64,000 bases of DNA, taken from contig JAUIRK010000216.1 in assembly GCA_030549495.1 (NCBI GenBank), forward strand, positions 7,501 to 71,500, written 5' to 3'. This document shows positions 50,930 to 62,300 of the stretch, in pieces. The stretch's first letter is position 1, and the number at the start of each line of letters is the position of its first letter. The translations under genes and the position numbers were made by a program. The DNA is from Nectonema munidae. Taxonomy: Eukaryota; Nematomorpha; Nectonematoida; Nectonematidae. Below the pieces are notes generated by a model. The model was not told where the DNA came from, searched no databases, and saw only the letters and a program-made list of their open reading frames with translations.

Positions 50930-52075
50930 GCTTTTTTTTGAAAAAAACAAAGGAGGAGATGTTCTTTTAAAGGCGTCTGTTGATCGGCTTGAAAATTGGG
51001 ATTGCAAAGAATTTGTGAAAACAATGGTCTTTGACACAAGTCTAAACACTGGACGTTTATCGGCTACTTGTGTTTGCATTCAAAGCAAATTAGGAAGACC
51101 ACTTCTTTGGTGCCTTTCTAGACATCATATTGGAGAAATTATGTTAAGAAAAATTTGGGAAGCTACAGAAATTTACAGTTTATCTGTTCAGAAAACAATC
51201 TTTTCAATAAATTTAGAAACAACTTTAGAGTTTCATTTTTAGAAGAATCATCTAATTACACTTTTTATGAAGGAAAAAAGGATAATTGTAAATTCTTGAT
51301 TTTTACAAAAATATGTTGAAAAAAATAAAGTTTTAAAGGAGTTTAAAGAAGAATTGTCATCATGCCAAATAAAAAAAATGACTAGTTTTGTTGAATTTTG
51401 CATTTTTTATTTGCCCTGGTGGTTCACAGCTGATATTCCTCAAGATACAGTTTATAATGATCTAGTTCTGTTTAATTCTTTTCTTGAAGAAAAAAATGTC
51501 ATGTCCATCTCTGCTAAAAAAGTTTTTATTAATCATCTTTGGTATCTTTGTGATCTCTTTTCAGCGAAAAAGTAAGTATTTACCAAAAAAACAAATTGTT
51601 GAGTCGTTAAAATCTTTTCAAAAAGATTATACATTTAGTCATAGGCATGGAGCCGGATATGGAAAACCTCTTTTTCCTAAAAAACAAATTTTTAGTAAAG
51701 AAAAATGAAATCTGGGAATTGATTGGAAAGTATTCTTGGTCTTTCTTTAAACACTTGGATCTTGACGAAAGTTTTCTTACTATAGAAGTTGAAAAATGGG
51801 AAAGTAATATATTTCTCAAGGCAAAAAAACAATTTCCAACATTTGTGTAGTCAATGATAGTGCAGAAAAAGGTGTTAAATTGGCGTCTGACTATTTCTTC
51901 TACACGTAATGAAAAAAGATATCAAGATATTCTACAAATTGTTGAAAATGATAGAAAAAATGACAAAATCAAAGAAAAAGATAATTTAGAATATTTTAAA
52001 ATGTTTTTTTTAATATTTATATTTGTATATCATTATATAAACTTATCATATTTTTTTAAAACTATGATTAAATAA
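50930..52075 (+). pseudogene. second copy of the unusual transposase, C-terminal half
   Basis: Blocks in order: LENWDCKEFVKTMVFDTSLN and GRPLLWCLSRHHIGEIML (51015-51240), FCIFYLPWWFTADIPQDTVY and INHLWYLCDLF (51354-51560), EIWELIGKYSWSFF (51700), then VNDSAEKG and a NEKRYQDILQIVENDRKN tail. They match MCFDTTSSNT, the CR-H pair, AWFTAP, HLWYL and VNDHAERGV of the first copy, in the same order. It is in the plus orientation and broken in several places. A terminus like ACACCCTA at 52250 may be its right end. Confidence 0.65.
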
Positions 52076-52259
52076 ACATACACAGATTACATTTTTTTGA
52101 AATACAAAACAATTTTTTTTTCGATTTTGCGATACCTAAACAAGTTTTAATACTCGCCAAATTTTTAACTTAATATTATACTACAATTTTCCAACTGTAA
52201 AAAAAGCAAGGCCTTGTTAGATAATTTTTTTATTTTTAAGGGGCAAGGGAAACACCCTA

Positions 52260-52948
52260 ATGGACGTCCGCTAGGGGTGACGGGACCCCCCCCCCCTCTT
52301 GAATTTTAAATATTTGTATTTTTTGAAACCGTAGATAATTAATTTCAATTTTAATCTAAAATATCATTGTTTAACTTTATATAGTCGTACATGAGTTGTC
52401 AGATTATTTTTCAACGTACTGTTGGTGATATATTCATTCAAAAGTAAAACCTTGTTATCATTCATAACTTTATTTTATTGAATAAAAATTTCAATTGTAT
52501 TTTTGACATTGAAAAAGCGTTTTATTTCATACTAAATAAAGAATATGAATTTTTCAATAATTCCGAATTTTCTTTCTTGTTTTATGTCATTTTATGACAG
52601 ATTACAATATATTAACTCATTTTTTATTCTTTTTCCCACACTTGTAAAGTTACACAACAGACGGCCTTGCATGCAAATATATACGAGAAGTTCTTTTATG
52701 CCTTGAACAGCGTATCAGGCGCTTTTATTTAAAAAAAAATCTATTCCGAGGAGATATTTTTATCTAGTGTTACATTCTGCCAAAAGTAAAGTGAGTTGCT
52801 CTTATTCAATAATTTTATTTAAAAGCGCGTAAATCACACAATTTGTAGCGTGGGGTTGGTTGGCTTTAGATTACTCAAATCACTACTCCAACGTTTGGAC
52901 CTTTTTTAAAGGAATACTTGTACGATAGATTGAGATGTTGATTAAATA
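52260..52948. other. intergenic, possible MITE end near 52265
   Basis: CCGCTAGGGGTGACGGGACC followed by a C run near 52268 looks like one end of a small hAT-like element. No matching right end was found. The rest is AT-rich. Confidence 0.3.
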
Positions 52949-53171
52949 GCCAGGTCATGAAACAAAAATTGAGATTGCGAGGCATTATCTTGCATCTTTG
53001 AAAACTTTAGAGAAAAACTTCCATGAATATCAGTTGCCATTAGTAGTGGGTCTAACAAAGGAAATTAAATTAAAATATCAGGAATCTGAAAACAAAGAGC
53101 AAATAGCAAATCTATATCAAGTCCGAAAATTACATCCAAAGAGATATATTGGTGGTGGAGATGTGAAATAA
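52949..53171 (+). CDS. unrecognised open frame, possible terminal exon or retrocopy
   Basis: A 73-codon stretch without start methionine ends in TAA at 53169. Residues include RHYLASLKTLEKNFHEYQLP, LVVGLTKEIKLKYQESENKE and QVRKLHPKRYIGGGDVK. The balanced, lysine-rich composition looks like a real protein and unlike the chance frames around it. A possible acceptor (aatagccag) ends at about 52952. I know no family for it. It could be the last exon of an undetected gene or a fragment of an element. Confidence 0.3.
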
Positions 53172-54139
53172 GGGGCGATGAAAGGAAAAATGATTGGCGA
53201 AATTAATTGATGCGTTGTAGTAATATTAAAAATGTCGGATAAATGAACAAATAAATACGAATCTAAATAGTCCATTTATCTAACACGAGAAAAAGCCCTC
53301 ATAATTTTCATTGATTTTTATTATAATCAATTGAATGTTACTACGTTATATTTGGTCACAAGATTCCTCGATTTGCCCCGACATATGTGGATTTTCTTAA
53401 AAATTTTCAAGTCCTCTTTTTTGCTTCCAAAGCGTAAAATGTGTGCTTTTTTGCTTTTAAATAGAAACATTCTGATTTGGACAATTTTGTTCCTATATAC
53501 CTTTGTTATCTTTCTTAAATGAAAAAAAAGAATTATGAATGTGACACAGTTTATTCTAAAACTTTGAAAGACCAAGATTACTTCATCAGAAAAATAAAAT
53601 TAAAAGCATATTTGGCATAAAAATCTACAAAAAAAATTTGGTATGTTTTTTTAAATATGCATCAAATTTATTTTATTGTAATGTTATTTATAAGGTATAT
53701 AAGTATGTTTTGAATTTACCTATAACTATACATGCTTTTGAAAGTCATCGTTTTTTGCTGCCATTTGTTGAAATGGAATTTATGATAAACAAGAAAAATC
53801 AAAATCATCGTACAATGCAAATCAATTTGGGTAAACTTCCCCGGTCTAATTCCTCAGATACCCAATCTCTTATCTTTATTTCATTGAATGGACCAATAAA
53901 AAGAACTAAATGCAATTATTTTAAAGTGGGCCGGAACAATCACGGTAGACAACAAAGACAGTGGTTTCGGACCTTTTTAACAAAGTGCCGAATTAAGAAC
54001 CAGCATTGCAGTAGAGGGCCCCAGAAAAAGCATAAAATCGATTTTTATATTATTTTACTTACTTTTAAACTGAATCCAAATTGCTGCATATATATCATAA
54101 AATTAATAAATCATACTATTCAGAAATAATTTGACTGTT

Positions 54140-54265
54140 TTAACCCGTTAACGACCAGAATAACCAGACGATATCTAATGTAAAGCAGAAGATTTGTATT
54201 AAAGAGCAATGATAAACGCAGACGATTTTATTTTTGTAATGTCGACATGGGCGTTAACGCGTTAA
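54140..54265. mobile_element. piggyBac-type MITE, solo module A
   Basis: 126 bp between TTAA sites, TTAACCCGTTAACGACCAG to GGGCGTTAACGCGTTAA. It is the reverse complement of module A at 30671-30796, with only a few differences. Contains CAGACGATATC and GCAGACGAT motifs. Confidence 0.85.
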
Positions 54266-54869
54266 TACGATATTCTTCGCATATTTTTCCCGCAACTTTG
54301 CCAAGTGGGCGACAAAAGAAGAGGCTGACGGCCGCGGTTGTCACTGGCATATACAATATTCAATTGTCAGAAGTCCTTCGAAGTTTTTTCTAACTCAAAA
54401 TAACGCGATAATAAGTTACATATAATAAATTCAAAATTAAGTATGTAGTACACTGAAATAAAATTCAAGTTTTTACTTTAACTAAATCTAAATTGCAGGA
54501 GCCAAAATGTGAAAATGTTTCAAGGTTTGAAAATATATCATTCAAAATTGACCTAAACAGCTAAAACACGAATGCCCATTTCTCTAGCAGTTAGTCAGAA
54601 ATTGATTAGGTCCGCCTTATCAAAAAAAACATATTTATAAAATGTAGGCAAAATTTGGGGATCAAATAAAAAGGCATCCTAATAATCATTTATCGGAGGT
54701 TAATATTTTTAAATATTAGGGGGTATGAAAATTAATATTTTTAGACACTGCGATTGAAATCAGAAGGTAAAATCAGATACAAGAGTTTGTTGGAGTGGAA
54801 AGGGGGAGGGTAGGGAAAGGAAAGTAGGAAATTAGGAAGTTTTCTCCTTTAGGTTATGATACTTTTGCG

Positions 54870-55860
54870 AAACTCTTCGTTATTATAATATCAGCTCATG
54901 CCTGGATTCTCTTAACCCAAATCTGATGTATGAAAAATTTGTATCAATATTTAATATGGCTTATAATAATATATCTTTTCCCCTACTTAGAAATATAACA
55001 AAAAGAAATCATTGCCATGGGATACCCATGAATTGAAAAAACTAAATTTAAAAAATTAAGCTCTACAAAAGATATAAACTCTATCCATTTGCAGGAATAT
55101 ACGATTATCAAGCAAACCTAATCAAATTTCTTCTACGCTAGAAGTTGGAAATTTTATCAGCACATTCTCTGTTGTCCATGACAATAGTAATATTGAATTT
55201 TCCCTAGATTTCGTTGATTAATGCTTTGCATCGAACTCATTTTCTTTCTATTTTCCTGATATTCTAATTGAAGATCTTTATATTTCGATCAGCTCATTAA
55301 AAAACAAGGATGTCTAGGTAACGACGGATTTACCTTAAATTAACCCATTAACGACCAATGTTCCTATTTTGGAACATAAGTAATTTCATCTTCGTCTGTT
55401 TTTTCAATGACTTTGAATATAAATCGTCTGCGTTTTTTTAGATATCGTCTGCTTTGCTTGGTCTTAAATGGGTTAATCAATATTGGCATAGCAGGTATTG
55501 ATCAAATCATTCAATTTGTTTTTAAAAAAAGTGTTTTTCCTGAAAAAGTAAAAGAAGCGAATTCAAAAAAATATTAAAAAAATTATTCACATCAAATTGC
55601 TTAATTATTTGTAGAATAAATGTTTTTCTCCAAAAATCAATTTGCACTTTTTGCCAAATAGATGAACACAGGATGCCATAACCAAGTTATCTTCTCTGAT
55701 ATCAAGTTCTTGTCATGGTAATGATATAACAATTAGTTTCTTTATGGACTTTTCGAAAGCTTTCAATAAGATCAAATATTACTGATGTTACAGGAGAAAT
55801 GATATTATTTGCAGATGACGTTACTTTAATTTTTAATACAAACAGTTTCTATCTCATTTT
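54870..55860 (+). mobile_element. LINE ORF2 remnant interrupted by a MITE
   Basis: Plus-strand phrases: YEKFVSIFNMAYNNISFPLL, PWDTHELKKL-like sequence near 55010-55040, ISSLKNKD followed by LGNDGFT (the start of the RT) near 55290-55330. After the MITE come FKKSVFPEKVKEAN near 55530, FMDFSKAFNKIKY near 55745 and LFADDVTLIFN near 55810. This is the endonuclease-to-RT part of a CR1/Jockey-like LINE, with heavy decay and a large deletion between the FSKAF and ADD motifs. The piggyBac-type MITE at 55340 lies between LGNDGFT and the next RT block. Confidence 0.65.
55340..55476. mobile_element. piggyBac-type MITE, module B, inserted in a LINE
   Basis: 137 bp between TTAA sites, TTAACCCATTAACGACCAAT to CTTAAATGGGTTAA. 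It is the reverse complement of module B at 30793-30920, and nearly the same as 62054-62182 over most of its length. Contains GTTCCTATTTTGGAAC (a perfect short palindrome), CTTCGTCTG and ATATCGTCTGC. Confidence 0.88.
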
Positions 55861-55879
55861 ATAAAAATGGCAGCAATCA

Positions 55880-57250
55880 CATTTTGTCGAAAAATAGAAC
55901 TATGAATATAAATTCGCAATTCCACAAAAGAAGTATGATAAATTTGGCACGCTTTGCCAATTTGAAGATTTGTATTCTCAAGCATTAAAGTTGACTCCAA
56001 AATCCCAAGAAAAACTTCATGAACTTAAAAATAAATCTAGCTAATAGTAGTTGTTGTTTTACGGAACCGACAAATCACACTTCCCACTCACTTCTGATCA
56101 ACTAAAGCGCTCAATCGTAATCAACTAATGATTAAATTCCATTATAAAGATAAATCCTTACACATCTCTATCAAACTTCAATTCCACAAAATTTTCTCGG
56201 TGATTTGGTAGAATTAACCTTTTTGAAAACGTTCCTTTACAAGAAATTATAAAGATTTGCGGTTATAGCCTTTATCAAATCGATCTACAACCTTGATGAA
56301 AAAATGTTTGAAAAACTCTTGACTTTTTCTTTGAAAGATATGAGATTTTGTTTTAACGATTATATTTTTGAACAAAAAGATGCAGTAGCCACGGGCTCTC
56401 CACTAAGCCCTATCCTTGATAACATATTTGTAGGATCGTATGAAGGAAACGATTTGTCTAACTATAAGAATGTTTATTACTACAGATATCTTGATGATAT
56501 TCTAATAATGAGGACATTTTTGAAGACCTTTATAAAGATTTAAACAATATGCATAAAAAATGTAATCTTCATAAAAGAAAAATGCAAAACTTTCAACTTC
56601 CTTTATGTCCTTATAGAAAGAAAAAGAAACATAATCAGGAAACGTATTTACAGAAAAGAATACTCATCTTTAAACTACATCCACTACATCTCATTTTGCG
56701 ATCATAGATACAAAATAAACCTTATGAAATTTTTTTTTACAAAAATAAAATATAATAAAATAAGTAAAAAATAATTTTTTTTTACTTAAAGAACTTTCAG
56801 ACTATCATCAAAAAAGCATCTGAAGGATGAAATTTACAACCACAAAAAGATACTTAAATCTAAAGCGTATCCACACAAGTTAGTAGAATCAAACAAAGAA
56901 AGCACTATTAAGTCACCAAAGAATGCGAAACAACCAATTTTTGGTTCAAAAAAGGCAAGATTATATACATCTCTACCATTTAAAAGTGACTCCGTAAGTA
57001 AAATGGTAAAAAGCAAACTTCAAAATTCTATCAGCCTAACTGACAAAAAATATAAAAAATAGCGATATTTACTCCTTCGACTGTGTCAGATATATTGGGC
57101 AAACAAGACAGTTATTTATGCGCAGACAAAGGAAACACCTATCTCATCTAATTGGAATCTTGAAACAAAATAAAATGTCCAAAAGCCTATCAAGTATTGG
57201 AAAATATCTATTTCTTGATCATGACTGATAGAATTATAAACCAGAGCAAT
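55880..57250 (+). mobile_element. Penelope-like retroelement with GIY-YIG endonuclease, broken
   Basis: Parts in order on the plus strand: an N-terminal region (KYDKFGTLCQFEDLYSQALK), the RT core from 56304 (FNDYIFEQKDAVATGSPLSP, ILDNIFVGSYE, YYYRYLDDILIM), a VYRKEYSSLNYIHYIS step near 56650, and a C-terminal GIY-YIG-type part near 57070-57230 (DIYSFDCVRYIGQTRQLFMR). The GSPLSP plus YRYLDD combination with a C-terminal GIY-YIG nuclease is characteristic of Penelope-like elements. The copy is old and broken in multiple places. Confidence 0.8.
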
Positions 57251-57273
57251 TCAAAATAATAAAGCATAGCTTG

Positions 57274-57462
57274 CCCTGGATCGTATTTTTTTCATACAAA
57301 ATATACAATGTCGTACTTACTCAAACATAGTATACAGATCTGCAATGTGAGATGAATGCAATATTCAAACTGCTTACGCTGTATCGTATCTTTTTCATAC
57401 AAAATACTATGTCGTCGTACTTACTCACACATCGTATAGAGAACTGCATTGAGAGATGAAAG
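57274..57462. repeat. tandem duplication of about 100 bp after the Penelope-like element
   Basis: Two units share CGTATTTTTTTCATACAAAA / CGTATCTTTTTCATACAAAA, GTCGTACTTACTCA and CTGCAATGTGAGATGAATGC / CTGCATTGAGAGATGAAAGC. They start at about 57274 and 57379. Position right after the GIY-YIG end suggests the terminal repeats that Penelope-like elements often carry. Confidence 0.6.
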
Positions 57463-57743
57463 CACTTTTTTTTGTAAATCCGCAATTTTAAATTCATTGA
57501 AGTTGCATGCCTTGCTTGCAATGAGGAGTCACCCCTGATATATATACATATATTTCTAATCTTTATACTAAAAAATTCCTTTACTTTTGTATTTTATATT
57601 ATTTTTAAATTTTATACCTTTTTAATTCCATTGTAAAGCACTGAAGAATAATGGAAGAAAATATTTGGCTTTTCATAATAAACCTTGTTCCTTTAAACTC
57701 AACATACCCATATAATAAGGTGAAGGCACAAACTCACGTATTA

Positions 57744-57858
57744 TTATAGTGAATATAATAAGCTATACTTTTTTTCATCCTCTGGAAAATATAGAGTTTC
57801 TCCGGAAGTCAAAATCTTCGTATCATGCGCTTCCAATTCTTTCTTTAATTTTTCAGCT
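57744..57858 (-). CDS. Ndufaf4: NDUFAF4 candidate last exon
   Basis: Follows a good acceptor (attatttcag) and continues phase 2 from exon 3 as AEKLKKELEAHDTKILTSGE, ending KKYSLLYSL then TAA. It gives a 38-residue tail without a counterpart in vertebrate NDUFAF4. If the donor at 58890 is not used, translation stops one lysine later at a TAA that overlaps the donor (58887-58889), giving a 214 aa protein. An ATTAAA lies about 120 bases past the stop on the minus strand (57621-57626). Confidence 0.65.
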
Positions 57859-59339
57859 CTGAAATAATTAAGGACAAAACATAATAACATATATAAAGCG
57901 ACTATTTAATTTCGCTAACGCCTGGTCCCAAGCGAGCGCCCTCCAAGAGAAGGCTTTTGCGTCAGGAACGCGTGACCGGCATCTAAAACTTTTGGCAAAA
58001 AATATATTCAACTATGGATAACAAAAAATCGCGCTTGGTACTGTCCAAAGTAGCAATTCCATCATTCCCTACCACAGAAAGAATACTAGTAAAAAAAATG
58101 CTGTTGAAGAGAGGTTGAGTTAAATGTAGGCAGTTTAGTTGGGAGGTCAGTTGAGACTGCTGAGATGTTAAACAAAAGAACAGTCTTTATTGTAAGTTTT
58201 CAAGAAGAGAGGTATAAAGCAAAATAATAATGGGTAATTATAAGCTTTTTTGGATAGGTAACGATAACGGTACAGCAAAGGTAGGAATGCTGATTTTATT
58301 AGGAAAGTATAGTTAAAGTGTAAACAGAATACTTAGTATATATTTGTATAAATAATGACAAGGTCCTTTATTTCGGTATATGCACCTCAAAAAACGTTAA
58401 AATGGAGAAAAAAGTAAAAAAAGATCAGAAAAAGTATAACGTAAAGATTAACAGGAAAAAATTTTCGAATTTGATTTTACTAAAAAGTGAAGATTATTTA
58501 GTGATACTTTGGTAGTTTCATCCGCTACGAATTTAACTATTAAATTGGATGAAATTAAATTATTACGTTTCTGGAACATTGGAATGGAATGGGAAAATTG
58601 AAAATAAAAACTTCATCCAAATCATTTTTAATTGTTTTTTAAATAATAATTTATTCAATAATTATTAATTTTAAATATATTTCGTGCCTCTTTAGAAACT
58701 CTTTTTTATCTGGCACGCAAAAGCTGTAAATATTCAAAATCCGGCCCGCCACTGACATTAGTTAGGTACCCCTAGTATAACACATTTACGTATGCATGAA
58801 TTTTTCTCATAGCATTCCATTTTTCAGTGATATGGCTGAAATACCTTGGAGATTTAACGTATATTTGTATATAACTAAAAAATGAATTACTTTTCGCTAG
58901 TAGAAGAAATGATATCTAAAGATCCAATTTCATTTTGAAAAAGACTGTGGTTAAGCTCCGAAATCTTCTCATTCATAAAGCCTTCTACAGGTTTGGGCCC
59001 CAAATTTTCGATGTAGGATTTGGGAAAATACATTTCGAATAACTGAAAAGTGTCAAATATATAAGCTAAATCTTCTTGAGAAATAGAATATTCTTTAGAG
59101 ATCTTTTCCAGAGTCCAGTCATCGTGATTGTAGACGCTAAGAGTTAAAATCTCTAAAAGAGTCTTGAAGGAGAGCTTTCCAGGCGGAATATTGGATTCTG
59201 AAAGATGTAGACCATATGGTGAAATTTGATACGTTTTTCGGTCTCTTGGTAAAAGTTTTGACTTATCCGCTGAAGTTATCTAAAAAAATCACCAGTAAAC
59301 TTTAAATGAATCTATTTTTGCGAATAATGGTACCAGTGG

Positions 59340-59377
<38 letters not shown>

Positions 59378-62300
59378 CTCATGGGCCTAGGCCCCCTATG
59401 AAAAATGGCTTCGAAAATTACCCTTACTAATGTATACCCTTACATGTATAAAAAATAAATTTTTGCAATTTATTCATGGCAAAATAAGGTTAAAAATATG
59501 AAAACATAGGTAATTAGTGATTCGAAAAGACATAATACAGCTGTCGTATTCTCTGAAGACTTTTAGCAAAATTGCAAAAAAATTAAATAGATTTCGGCCC
59601 CATATAAGAAATTTCTGGATCCGCCACTGAATGGTACATATTTTATTATTCTTTCAAAATATGAAAGATAAGTTGATAGGTTCAAATTCATTTATTCTTT
59701 AACACTTATATATAGTAGCCATAAATGATACATATTTGAAAATTATTGAATTTTATTCAATAACATCCCAAATTATTGCGAAGTTGATTTGAACAGTCAA
59801 AATTTATTCAAGAAATGTTCAAAATAATTGCTTCAAATATAACGCATTTTGGTTGGTTAAGACTAAAAATTTATTCAAAAATCTTATACAATTAGATCAC
59901 AGAGTTTGCGTTATCTTCGCCTCCGAGGAAAAAAGACCACAACTTTTTAAATATATAAAGTAATAGATACAGTGAAACAGCCAGAAATTTTTGAAAATTT
60001 GAAACTCCTGTCAATGTTTATAGCTACATTACATGGCTACATGATTATGAAAACCTCTTTTCCCTATCTGCTTCTATTTTTCAGTTCACATTTGTGAATT
60101 ACTTTACATTTTTACTTTCATTTTCCACACACTACATGATTTTATGAGCAAATTTTTATTATAAATCAGCTTTCTTATTACGAGTGTCGAGGCAATTATA
60201 ACAAAATTAAGAAATTTGATCGTCACCACCAAATTTTTTCGTTTTAAATGCCTACCTTTCAATTTTAATCCATTTCTAGCTCACAATTCAGTCGAGTCTT
60301 TATATATATTTTAATTTCCTCGAGAGAATCTCGCTTAGTTATGGGATAAAATAAAAAAATCCCAAGTATTCTTTTTTTGTTTTAAATATAAGCAGGCGCG
60401 TAGCTAGAAAAAAACTAGAATGGGCTAAAAAGAAAAGGATATTAGCAACAGGCTTCCAAAATCTCTATATCCTATTTTATCTCTATATTAATAATTCTTT
60501 CATCCGTTATTTGAAGAAAAGACTATGTGGTGGTGTTAATATTAGTGTAAATTTACAAAATGAGTCTTTAATTCTTTTAGAAATATTATTAATTTGAAAA
60601 TTTTAGGGTTAGAGGGCGGGCTATAGCCCCTTCTTGCCCCTCTCTGGCTACGGCTCTGAATATACGTTTTGTAAATGCCATCTCAAAATGAAAACATATA
60701 ATCATAAACTTAAAGTTATAAAAGAGCTTAAAATATAATGGCCTTTGATAATAATTTTATATTTATAAGTACATGAAAGCGTTATATAAACAGTTAAAAA
60801 TTTTACATTGAGGAAAAAATAAATGCAAAAGGCTGTGTTTGAATTGCAAAAGGGTGTATTTGAATTGCAAGAGGTTATGTTTAAAATGCACAATGGTAAG
60901 ACGGAACTATGGTATATATTAAATATAATCCTTCTTCATTATATAAACTATACCTTACCTCACTAACTCAAACAATATAAGCATAAAGCCAGGTTTACCC
61001 ATAACTCATAAAACAAGTTTTTTTGCAAAATATCACTAAAGAATCTTTAAGTAGCGTTGCTTCAATTTTTAGGATGGTGGATCCCATTTTAAGACGAGGC
61101 CTTAGTGATATGTGGTTTGAAGGTCTTGGTCCTAGGGTTCAATCCAGCATCAAGCCTTCTTTGCTTATTGTTCGACACAAGAAGTGCAATTGCATCTATT
61201 CGATAAAAATACTCCAGAATACTTCTACTCTAACATTTAGCGATGGTTGGAGCAAAATCATTGAAAAAAACTTTTAAATGCAGAAAAAAATTATAGAAAG
61301 AAAATGGCCTTGTAAATAATTTATTTATACTTCAAGCATTTTGATACTTCATGCATACTTTTTGATACTTCAGGCATACACTTGCATACTTCATGTTTGA
61401 TCAATCATTTTATGCTCATAATCATAAAAGAAAAAATAATTAAAAAACTTTTTGTTTGCTCGAAAGCAAGATTATATAGGTTCTGAATTTTTATAAATTA
61501 TCATTCGTCCATACAACTCTACCTTTTATTATGCGTATGCTAATGCTGTGACCGATACTTATATTTGTGAGTAAGCTCGTCACTTTACTGAACTTAAAAA
61601 GTCTGGGGCCTTTTCTTCAAAATCAGGCGGACAAAGAACTTTTTATAAGGAACCAAATCCCACCTTTTAAAATAGGATTATTGATACAAATTGTTAATAT
61701 CGTGATACAGACAAATTTAGTCAACTAGTTATTTAAATGCTCAAATTACTAGTGTTTGACACGTATATTTATGCTATCATGTCATCAGACTCCAAGAACT
61801 TAAAAATTAAAGAACTTAAAAATTAAAAAACCTAAAGGAAAAAAGCCTAACTAAAGATATACCAATCCATTTAATAAAACTTTTTTTCCATCATTTAAGA
61901 TGGTAAAAAAATTATCTAATACTTAAAAATTTGCTTATGACTGCTAACTTTTATTAGAAACCGACTCCGCACTCTACTACAATCGAAACATTAATTGTTC
62001 AACTTTATAATGAAAATATTTATCCAAAATGTGGAATAAAATATTGCATACCTTTAACCCATTAAGTCCCATTTGGGAACATAAGTAATTTCATCTTCGT
62101 CTGCTTTTTTCAATGACTTTGAATATAAATCGTCTGCGTTTTTTTAAATATCGCTTGATTTCTATGGTACTTAATGGGTTAATAGCGAGTTGTGGTAACT
62201 GTGCAAGTGCATACACAGATATATTGCGAATTTGAAATAAGAGAATTCAAATAATGATTTTAAAAGGAAATGAATCATTATTTAGAGTTTAAAACTTCAG

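Noticed and set aside
53638-54129. 163-codon plus-strand frame
   Set aside because: Long for this window, but no domain is recognisable, composition is like translated AT-rich DNA, and its end runs up to the MITE at 54140.
61023-61277. 84-codon plus-strand frame in NDUFAF4 intron 2
   Set aside because: Runs across a SINE, whose body is shared at nucleotide level with two other copies.
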